This document shows, piece by piece, positions 58,264 to 64,000 of a stretch of 64,000 nt of DNA. Made by a program: the position numbers and the translations under genes. The notes under the pieces are model-generated. The model worked only from the letters and a program-made list of their open reading frames with translations, did no database searches and had not been told where the DNA came from. Location: the NCBI RefSeq assembly GCF_003287935.1, contig NZ_CP030287.1, positions 1,364,001 through 1,428,000 of the forward strand, in the 5' to 3' direction. Within the stretch, counting starts at the first letter, position 1, and each line of letters starts with the position of its first letter. Origin of the DNA: Streptomyces sp. ICC1. GTDB lineage: Bacteria > Actinomycetota > Actinomycetes > Streptomycetales > Streptomycetaceae.

Positions 58264-59199
58264 TCAGGCCACCCTCAGGACGATGCGGCCGCGAAGGCCG
58301 CCGTCCGCGAGGCGGGCGTGCGCCTTGGGGGCCTCCGCCAGGGGAAAGGTTTCCGCCACCCGCAGCGTCAGCTCCCCCGCGTCGACCAGCGACACCAGGC
58401 GGGCCAGGTGCGCGCCGTCCGCCGCGACCTCCTGTTCCACCACCCGGACGCCCCGCTCCGCCGCCGGCGCCGCGCCGGGGATCAGGCCGACGTAGGCACC
58501 GCCGTCGCGGACGAAGGCCAGGGCCGGCCCGCCGAGGACCGCCGTGTCCACGACGCCGTCCACCGCGGCGGCCGGAGCCGAGCCGCGGGGGACGAAGGCG
58601 GCCGCGCCCAGCGAGCGTACGAGCTCCTCGTCCTCGGGACCCGCCAGGGCCGTCACCACGTAGCCGGCCCGCACGGCCAGCTGCACCGCGAGCCCGCCGA
58701 CCACCCCCGCCGCGCCCGTGACCAGGACCGAAGCCCCCGGGGCCAGCTCCAGCAGGTCCACCGCCCGGGCCGCAGCCAGCCCGCTCAGGGGCAGCGCGGC
58801 GGCGGCCTCCGACGAGACCGAGGCCGGGGCCGCCGCCACCGCCGAGGCGTCCAGGACCACGTACTCCGCGTGCGTGCCCAGCGGCTTGACCGGCCCGTAG
58901 TGCAGGCCCACCACCCGGTCGGCCACCGCCCAGCCGTCCACGCCCGCGCCGAGCGCGTCCAGCTCGCCCGCCACGTCCCACCCGAAGCCGAGCCGCTGGC
59001 CCGCGCCGCCGAAGACCCCGGCCCGCACCGCGCCGTCGACCGGGTTCAGACCGGCCGCCCGGACCCGTACCCGGACCTGTCCCGCACCCGGCTGCGGGAC
59101 CGGGACCCGGACGACCTCGATCCGCTCGGGTCCGCCGAAGGCATCCGCCACCACGGCCCGCATCGTCGCCGCTGTCGCCGTCTTCTGGTTCTCGCTCAT
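58264..59199 (-). CDS. NADP-dependent quinone oxidoreductase-type MDR protein
   Basis: A 311-residue zinc-independent medium-chain dehydrogenase/reductase. The N-terminal GroES-like domain (VPVPQPGAGQVRVRVRAAGLNPVDG) precedes a Rossmann domain with VLVTGAAGVVGGLAVQLA (about residues 140-160). No structural-zinc Cys set. Likely NADPH:quinone reductase. GGGAGTG lies 7 nt before ATG 59199. Divergent from the HxlR gene across a palindrome. Confidence 0.9.
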   Translation of the reverse strand: MSENQKTATAATMRAVVADAFGGPERIEVVRVPVPQPGAGQVRVRVRAAGLNPVDGAVRAGVFGGAGQRLGFGWDVAGELDALGAGVDGWAVADRVVGLHYGPVKPLGTHAEYVVLDASAVAAAPASVSSEAAAALPLSGLAAARAVDLLELAPGASVLVTGAAGVVGGLAVQLAVRAGYVVTALAGPEDEELVRSLGAAAFVPRGSAPAAAVDGVVDTAVLGGPALAFVRDGGAYVGLIPGAAPAAERGVRVVEQEVAADGAHLARLVSLVDAGELTLRVAETFPLAEAPKAHARLADGGLRGRIVLRVA

Positions 59200-59275
59200 G
59201 ATCGTCACTCCCGTTGTGGCTGGTTCCGGCTTCCCGGTGCTCACTAACGTAGGGAGAGCTACTGTCGATCGGTAA

Positions 59276-59297
59276 GTACGCACTCCGGAGTGCGTAC
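59276..59297. promoter_or_regulatory. 22-bp palindromic operator, MDR / HxlR intergenic
   Basis: GTACGCACTCC (59276-59286) is immediately followed by its perfect reverse complement GGAGTGCGTAC (59287-59297). It sits 23 bp before the HxlR start and 77 bp before the oxidoreductase start, a likely autoregulatory HxlR site. Confidence 0.75.
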
Positions 59298-59319
59298 CCG
59301 ACCCGGAAGTGGGGTACCC

Positions 59320-59739
59320 ATGGCCACCCGTACCGCCGCGGACCGCCGCGAGGAAGCGCGGTCCGCCTACGAGGACTTCCTCAAGGACTGCCCCACCAGC
59401 CAGCTCATGGCCCGCATCAGCGACAAATGGGTCGGCCTCATCGTCAGCGCCCTCGACCGGGCCGAGGACCGGACCCTGCGCTACAGCGACCTCGGCCGCG
59501 AGATCCCCGGCGTCAGCCAGAAGATGCTCACCCAGACCCTGCGCTCCCTGGAGCGCGACGGCCTCGTCACCCGCACCGTCACCCCCACCGTCCCGGCCCG
59601 CGTCGACTACCGGCTCACCGCACTCGGCGCCAACCTCAGCTGCCTGCTCGGCTCCGTGAGGCAATGGGCCGAGAACCACTTCGCCGAGGTCAACGCCCAC
59701 CGCGAGCTCCACGACAAGTCGACGGCGGCGGCCCCGTAA
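59320..59739 (+). CDS. HxlR-family regulator
   Basis: A 139-residue winged-helix protein: ISDKWVGLIVSALDRAEDRTLRYSDLGREIPGVSQKMLTQTLR is the HxlR core, followed by the wing (VTRTVTPTVPARVDYRLTALG). HxlR proteins often sense quinones or electrophiles, which would fit the divergent quinone-reductase gene (inference). ATG at 59320. Confidence 0.9.
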   Translation: MATRTAADRREEARSAYEDFLKDCPTSQLMARISDKWVGLIVSALDRAEDRTLRYSDLGREIPGVSQKMLTQTLRSLERDGLVTRTVTPTVPARVDYRLTALGANLSCLLGSVRQWAENHFAEVNAHRELHDKSTAAAP

Positions 59740-59779
59740 ATCCCCGCCGGCTCCCGGGCGGCAGTGGCATGCTGACCCC

Positions 59780-60547
59780 GTGAACGGACCCGGCATTCAG
59801 CTCACCCTCGCCCCCGAACTGCACGTCTTCGCCTCGCCCGCCCGGCGCGGCGCACGCGTACCGACGACGACCGACGGCGTCTCCAGCCTCGGCCACGTCG
59901 TCGAATCGGCCGGCATCCCGCTCACCGAGGTCGGCCGGATCCTCGTGGACGGCACCGAGACGCCCGTCTCCCACGTGCCGCTGGCCGGGGAATCGGTCGA
60001 GGTCTTCGGCGTCGACCGCCCCCAGCAGGTCCCCGGCGTCCCCGACACCGCCCCGCTGCGCTTCCTCCTCGACGTCCACCTCGGCACCCTCGCCCGCCGC
60101 CTGCGCCTGCTCGGCGTGGACGCCGCGTACGAGAGCGAGGACATCGGCGACCCGGCCCTCGCCACCCGCTCCGCCGCCGAGCGGCGCGTCCTGCTCTCCC
60201 GCGACCGCGGACTGCTGCGCCGCCGCGAGCTCTTCGCCGGCGCGTACGTCTACAGCGACAACCCCGAGGAGCAGGTCCGCGACATCCTGGGCCGCTTCGC
60301 CCCCGCCCTCACACCGTGGACCCGCTGCACCGCGTGCAACGGCGACCTCCGCGCGGCCGACAAGGACAGCGTCGGCGACCGCCTGGAGAACGGCACGCAG
60401 CGCTCGTACGACGTCTTCGCCCAGTGCGCCGGCTGCGAGCGCGTCTACTGGCGCGGCGCCCACCACGCCCGCCTGGAGAAGATCGTCGACGAGGCCCTCG
60501 CCGAGTTCGGCCCCGCCGCGCAGGAGCAGCGGTCTCAGAAGGCGTAG
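59780..60547 (+). CDS. Mut7-C RNase-domain protein
   Basis: A 255-residue protein with an N-terminal ubiquitin-like Mut7-C-ub domain (about residues 1-85), then the Mut7-C PIN-like domain: RFLLDVHLGTLARRLRLLG, LLSRDRGLLRR, and zinc ribbon Cys pairs CTAC and CAGC. A putative RNase. GTG start at 59780. Its 3' end overlaps the convergent secreted-protein gene. Confidence 0.87.
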   Translation: MNGPGIQLTLAPELHVFASPARRGARVPTTTDGVSSLGHVVESAGIPLTEVGRILVDGTETPVSHVPLAGESVEVFGVDRPQQVPGVPDTAPLRFLLDVHLGTLARRLRLLGVDAAYESEDIGDPALATRSAAERRVLLSRDRGLLRRRELFAGAYVYSDNPEEQVRDILGRFAPALTPWTRCTACNGDLRAADKDSVGDRLENGTQRSYDVFAQCAGCERVYWRGAHHARLEKIVDEALAEFGPAAQEQRSQKA

Positions 60548-61065
60548 CTGTCGCCCGTGTCCAGGGCCAGCACCGCGTGCTCGTTGTTGGCGTGGTTCCG
60601 GTCGGTCGCCCCGCCGTTCCACAGGGTGTCGACCCGCAGCACCACCTCCGCCACCGGCTCCTTCAGCTCCAGCACCAGCCCGATGTGCCGGCCCCGCCCG
60701 TGCAGCGGCAGCTCCCCGGTCTCGCAGACCACCTCGCGCACTCCGGCCCGCGCGCAGCCCCCGGCCAGCTCCTGGCGGTCCGCGAGGTCGGCGGACAGCC
60801 GCAGCCGTACGGTGGCGTTCGCCAGCGCGGCCGGGCCCTCGTTCTCCGGGACCAGCAGGATCCGCAGCCGGCCCCGCGCCAGGGCGAGTCGCCCGTGGTA
60901 CGCCACGTCGGCCTCCGGGCCGCTCCGGGCGGAGGCCGCGTGGGCACTCCCGGCGCCGCCGATGCCCGCGACACCGCCCACGCCCATGCCCCCGACGCTT
61001 CCCGTCCCGCCGAGCAGCACCAGCAGCCCGGCCACCACCACACTCCGTACGGCACCTCGGCGCAC
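60535..61065 (-). CDS. Secreted hypothetical protein
   Basis: About 176 residues with a Sec signal peptide (RRGAVRSVVVAGLLVLLGG ... AHA cleavage near residue 44). The mature part is a beta-rich domain containing a Cys pair (GCARAG, VVCETG), resembling a CARDB-like beta-sandwich in a general way only. GTG at 61065 is chosen since GAGGAGG is at correct spacing; GTGs at 61071 and 61074 are too close. Overlaps the Mut7-C gene by 13 nt. Confidence 0.75.
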   Translation of the reverse strand: MRRGAVRSVVVAGLLVLLGGTGSVGGMGVGGVAGIGGAGSAHAASARSGPEADVAYHGRLALARGRLRILLVPENEGPAALANATVRLRLSADLADRQELAGGCARAGVREVVCETGELPLHGRGRHIGLVLELKEPVAEVVLRVDTLWNGGATDRNHANNEHAVLALDTGDSYAF

Positions 61066-61260
61066 CGCCACCACCTCCTCGCGCGGACGCTAGCCACCCC
61101 GTCCGCCCGCCGGTCGGACCATCACACGAATGAGGGCGATTCCTCCCCCCATCTGCGCGCGCGGGCTTCCGGCCATGCCCGCCCGACGGCCGGTGGGCAC
61201 CGACCCGACCCGCATATGCTGGCGGGTAATCACCCGTACGAACGCACGAGGAGCCAGCTC

Positions 61261-62037
61261 ATGAGCACGGCCACGGCCCCGGCCGCCATCCGAACCGCCG
61301 TCGTCACCGGCGCGAGCAGCGGCATCGGCGCGGCCACCGCCCGCCAGCTCGCCGCCGCCGGCTACCACGTCGTCCTCACCGCCCGCCGCAAGGACCGCAT
61401 CGAGGCCCTCGCCGCCGAGATCACGGCCGCCGGCCACCAGGCCACCGCCCACGCCCTCGACATCACCGACCGCACCGCCGTCGACGCCCTCGCCGCCTCG
61501 CTCCAGCGCTGCGACGTGCTCGTCAACAACGCCGGCGGCGCCATCGGAGCCGAGCCCGTCGCCACCGGCGACCCCGCCGACTGGCGCACGATGTACGAGG
61601 TCAACGTCATCGGCACGCTCAACGTCACCCAGGCGCTGCTCCCGGCCCTGACCGCCTCCGGCGACGGCACCGTGGTCGTCCTGTCCTCCACCGCCGGCCA
61701 CTCCGCGTACGAGGGCGGCGCCGGCTACGTCGCCGCCAAGAACGGCGCCCGCGTCCTGGCCGAGACCCTCCGCCTGGAGATCGTCGGACAGCCCGTCCGC
61801 GTCATCGAGATCGCCCCGGGCATGGTCAAGACCGAGGAGTTCGCCAAGACCCGCTTCCGCGGCGACGCCGACAAGGCGGAGAAGGTCTACGCCGGCGTGG
61901 CCGAGCCCCTCTCCGCCGACGACGTGGCCGACACCATCACCTGGGCGGTGACCCGCCCCAGCCACGTCAACATCGACCTGCTCGTGGTCCGCCCCCGCGC
62001 CCAGGCCTCGAACACGAAGGTCCACCGCGAGCTGTAG
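61261..62037 (+). CDS. SDR-family oxidoreductase
   Basis: A 258-residue classical short-chain dehydrogenase/reductase, NADP(H)-type. TGASSGIGAATAR (TGXXXGXG cofactor loop), LVNNAGG (NNAG), the catalytic Ser in VVLSSTAGHS, and YVAAK (YXXXK) are all present. It resembles serine/3-hydroxy acid dehydrogenase-type YdfG proteins; exact substrate unknown. ATG after GAGGAGC. Confidence 0.92.
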   Translation: MSTATAPAAIRTAVVTGASSGIGAATARQLAAAGYHVVLTARRKDRIEALAAEITAAGHQATAHALDITDRTAVDALAASLQRCDVLVNNAGGAIGAEPVATGDPADWRTMYEVNVIGTLNVTQALLPALTASGDGTVVVLSSTAGHSAYEGGAGYVAAKNGARVLAETLRLEIVGQPVRVIEIAPGMVKTEEFAKTRFRGDADKAEKVYAGVAEPLSADDVADTITWAVTRPSHVNIDLLVVRPRAQASNTKVHREL

Positions 62038-62057
62038 CCGTACCGGCCCCCAGGGCC

Positions 62058-62789
62058 CTACGGGACCAGCCCGGCACTCTTCAGGTGCGGCATCAGGGCC
62101 GCCGGCTTCAGCCCGGCGGCCTTCGCCGCGTCCAGGGCCCGCTGCAGGTCCGCGCCGAGCGTCGGCGTGAAGTGCAGCAGCACGATGTCACCGGCGCGCA
62201 GCTGTGGCGTCGCGGGCGTCTCGCCCCACGTGGTGAAGTCGTGCGTCCACGTGATCAGCGCCTTGACCCCGCACGCCTTGGCCGCCAGCCGCACGTCGTC
62301 GTTCACGGCCCCGAACGGCGGCCGCAGCAGCTTCGGCTCCTTCCCGAAGGTCGCGGCCAGCTGCTCCCCGGCGCCGCACACCTCCGCGTCCTTGCCGGCG
62401 GCGTCGAGCGCGGTCAGGTCGGGGTGGTTGACCGTGTGGTTCTCCACGCTCACCCGCCCCTGCCCGGCGAGGTTCGTGAAGTACTGGGTGTCGTACGAGG
62501 TCGCGCCCGGCAGCAGGAACAGCGAGACGGGGATCCGCCGGTCGAGGAGGGTCTGCGCGACGGCCGGGTCGTGCACCCACCCGTCGTCGATGGTGATGAA
62601 CACGACCTTCTCGTCGGTCGGCACGTGCGACACGACGGGCGGCAGCCCGGCCTTCCGCGGGGCCGCGGCGACGGCGGCCCCGGCGGCCGGAGCAGGCTCC
62701 CCGGACCCCACGGCACCGGCGGTCCCGACGACCCCGAGGGCGAGCGACAACGACGCGAGCGCGGCAAGAAGCGCGCGAGATCTCCACAT
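62058..62789 (-). CDS. Polysaccharide deacetylase (CE4/NodB)
   Basis: A 243-residue secreted protein: signal peptide (residues 1-25, ending AGA), then a canonical NodB domain with VFITIDDGWVHDP (T-X-D-D-G), VENHTVNHPD (HXXXH), and LRPPFGAVNDD (RXPXG). All metal and catalytic residues are kept, unlike the two atypical lipoproteins in this window. Probably deacetylates chitooligosaccharide or peptidoglycan. ATG at 62789 has AAGGTG 6 nt upstream. A DasR-type box overlaps its ribosome site region. Confidence 0.9.
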   Translation of the reverse strand: MWRSRALLAALASLSLALGVVGTAGAVGSGEPAPAAGAAVAAAPRKAGLPPVVSHVPTDEKVVFITIDDGWVHDPAVAQTLLDRRIPVSLFLLPGATSYDTQYFTNLAGQGRVSVENHTVNHPDLTALDAAGKDAEVCGAGEQLAATFGKEPKLLRPPFGAVNDDVRLAAKACGVKALITWTHDFTTWGETPATPQLRAGDIVLLHFTPTLGADLQRALDAAKAAGLKPAALMPHLKSAGLVP

Positions 62790-62799
62790 GCGGCACACC

Positions 62800-62813
62800 T
62801 TGGTCTAGACCAA
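62800..62813 (-). promoter_or_regulatory. DasR-responsive element (dre)
   Basis: TTGGTCTAGACCAA is a perfect 14-bp palindrome matching the DasR/GntR consensus (TGGTCTAGACCA core), 11 nt upstream of the deacetylase start on the minus strand. DasR represses GlcNAc/chitin genes in streptomycetes, so the deacetylase is probably GlcNAc-regulated. Confidence 0.75.
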
Positions 62814-62944
62814 CTCCCCCCGTCAATCCCCTTGCGCGGGACTTTTCCACCCCGAAATCACCTTCCACTGAGGGGAGTTGAGGCAAAGAGGCCGCCACAC
62901 CTCCCGCGGCACATCCGCCCGACGGCCCGGATGGCCCCGTACGG

Positions 62945-63244
62945 GTGAAGTCGTGCGGAATGTCGGCTCCAATGAGCTACCGGCCCGACGTCTTCCGCAT
63001 GATCCTTGAGGTCACTTCCTCGAACTGGGCGGACGACACCGGCACCAAGGTGGACGCTTACGCTCGGGCGGACGTTCCCGTCTACGTCATCGCCGATCGG
63101 CACCACGACGAAGTCGTGATCTACACGGACCCTCGCGCCGCGCGCTACCGCCTGCGCAGGACCTTCAAGCGCGGCACGACACTCCCGCTGCCCGACCACC
63201 TCGGGGTGAACATCGAGCTGTCGGTGGACATGCTGCTCGACTGA
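62945..63244 (+). pseudogene. Uma2-family endonuclease fragment
   Basis: The frame reads SYRPDVFRMILEVTSSNWAD and then DTGTKVDAYARADVPVYVIADR, matching the C-terminal half of Uma2 (DUF820) PD-(D/E)XK proteins, which are typically 180-200 residues. The N-terminal ~90 residues are missing, and the PDV and LEVTS parts are joined by a deletion. The catalytic Asp of the fold is absent. Best read as a decayed fragment, although it is still open for 99 codons. Confidence 0.65.
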
Positions 63245-63255
63245 CCGCTACACGC

Positions 63256-63291
63256 GGAGGAGCCCGGACCGTCACCGGTCCGGGCTCCTCC
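63256..63291. terminator. Terminator between the Uma2 fragment and rtcB
   Basis: A perfect 16-bp inverted repeat (arms GGAGGAGCCCGGACCG at 63256-63271 and CGGTCCGGGCTCCTCC at 63276-63291) with a TCAC loop, between two convergent frames, 27 nt from the rtcB stop. Confidence 0.8.
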
Positions 63292-63317
63292 ACTCCCCCG
63301 ACATCCGCGCCCGGGCC

Positions 63318-64000
63318 TCAGCCCTTGACGCAGACGACGGCCTTGAGCTTGGCCACGACCTCCACCAGGTCGGTCTGCTGGTCGATGACCTGCTCGATCG
63401 ACTTGTACGCGCCCGGGATCTCGTCCACGACGCCCGAGTCCTTGCGACACTCCACGCCCTTGGTCTGTTCCGCGAGGTCGCGCACCGAGAACTTCCGCTT
63501 CGCAGCCGTACGACTCATCTTCCGGCCCGCGCCGTGCGAGGCCGAGTTGAAGGACTTCTCGTTGCCGAGGCCCTTCACGATGTACGAGCCGGTGCCCATC
63601 GAGCCGGGGATGATCCCGTAGTCCCCACTGCCGGCGCGGATCGCGCCCTTGCGCGTGACCAGCAGGTCCATGCCGTCGTACCGCTCCTCCGCCACATAGT
63701 TGTGGTGACAGCTGATCTCCTGCCCGAAGGAGACCTTCGCCTTGCGGAACTGCTTGCGAATGACCTCCTTGAACAGGCTCATCATCACGGCACGGTTGTA
63801 CTTGGCGTACTCCTGCGCCCAGAAGAGGTCGTTGCGGTACTCCTGCATCTCCGGGGTCGCCGCGAGGAACACCGCGAGATCCCGGTCGATCAGCCCCTGG
63901 TTGTGCGAAAGCCCCCGGGCCACGTTGATGTGGAAGTCCGCCAACTCGTTGCCGATGTTCCGAGACCCCGAGTGCAGCATGAGCCAAACCGCCCCGGACA
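63318..64000 (-). CDS. rtcB: RNA-splicing ligase RtcB (3' part, cut by window end)
   Basis: The C-terminal ~227 residues of RtcB, truncated by the window edge. Landmarks: WLMLHSGSRNIGN, EISCHHNYVAEE (metal ligands), and SASHGAGRKMSRTAAKR carrying the guanylated active-site His. It joins RNA 2',3'-cyclic phosphate or 3'-phosphate ends to 5'-OH ends using GTP. Terminates just before the bidirectional terminator. Confidence 0.93.
   Translation of the reverse strand, partial: SGAVWLMLHSGSRNIGNELADFHINVARGLSHNQGLIDRDLAVFLAATPEMQEYRNDLFWAQEYAKYNRAVMMSLFKEVIRKQFRKAKVSFGQEISCHHNYVAEERYDGMDLLVTRKGAIRAGSGDYGIIPGSMGTGSYIVKGLGNEKSFNSASHGAGRKMSRTAAKRKFSVRDLAEQTKGVECRKDSGVVDEIPGAYKSIEQVIDQQTDLVEVVAKLKAVVCVKG

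Noticed and set aside
1..64000. CRISPR array, IS element or biosynthetic gene cluster
   Set aside because: No repeat-spacer pattern, transposase, or PKS/NRPS/RiPP genes are visible. The only regular short repeats are the 13-bp array and the in-gene low-complexity repeats.

Overview
The window is a chromosomal segment of a Streptomyces or very close relative. It is very GC-rich (third codon positions almost always G or C), uses many GTG starts, and carries typical streptomycete neighbourhoods: a paired ArsA-type ATPase locus, Crp, endonuclease III, a MarP-type protease, NhaA, acetyl-CoA synthetase, a septum-site-determining/Tad pilus operon, futalosine-pathway menaquinone genes, System II cytochrome c maturation genes and hemL. 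I see no rRNA, tRNA, CRISPR array, transposase or phage module.

Layout. 0-6 kb: two ArsA-like ATPases, DUF4177, RidA, a NUDIX/MBL pair and a nucleotidyltransferase. 6-16 kb: Crp, endonuclease III, CoA-type NUDIX, MarP-like protease, alpha/beta hydrolase, holin-like membrane protein, NhaA and Acs. 16-23.4 kb: a SulP transporter/carbonic anhydrase fusion, an atypical NodB-like lipoprotein, a CooC-like ATPase, a degenerate Fic protein and a HAD hydrolase. 23.7-28.4 kb: Ssd/CpaE, TadA, TadB, TadC, a DUF4244 Flp-like pilin preceded by a 13-bp tandem repeat, and TadE, after which the operon stops abruptly. 28.5-30.6 kb: a membrane-anchored P-loop/TPR protein on the opposite strand. From memory of S. 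coelicolor gene order, the two flanks lie far apart there, so this looks like a rearrangement junction. 30.7-37.8 kb: acyl-CoA ligase, regulators, a HATPase/XRE-DUF5753/DUF397 set, and a DAACS symporter with a Cys-rich leader peptide and a large palindromic operator. 37.8-45.7 kb: the menaquinone cluster (mqnE, UbiX-like, mqnP, UbiD-like) with an Lrp/AsnC regulator, a 44-aa protein, a rhomboid and two paralogous small proteins. 45.7-49.4 kb: LysR/MFS and cupin/MarR divergent pairs. 49.5-58.2 kb: ccsB-resB-ccdA-tlpA, a second atypical NodB-like lipoprotein, a histidine phosphatase and hemL. 58.2-64 kb: quinone oxidoreductase/HxlR pair, Mut7-C protein, a secreted protein, SDR, a DasR-box polysaccharide deacetylase, a Uma2 fragment and the 3' part of rtcB.

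How the genes fit together. The right half concentrates respiratory supply functions: menaquinone synthesis, haem synthesis (hemL) and cytochrome c maturation. The left half concentrates acetate activation, cAMP-Crp control and ion/anion homeostasis. Several regulators sit divergently from their likely targets with clear palindromes between them (MarR/cupin, HxlR/oxidoreductase, Lrp/44-aa protein). The most interesting items are the Cys-codon leader peptide plus 13+1+13 palindrome upstream of the DAACS symporter, the 13-bp repeat array before the pilin gene, the truncated Tad locus beside the NTPase/TPR gene, the paired NodB-like lipoproteins lacking the usual catalytic-base Asp, and the DasR-type box on the deacetylase.
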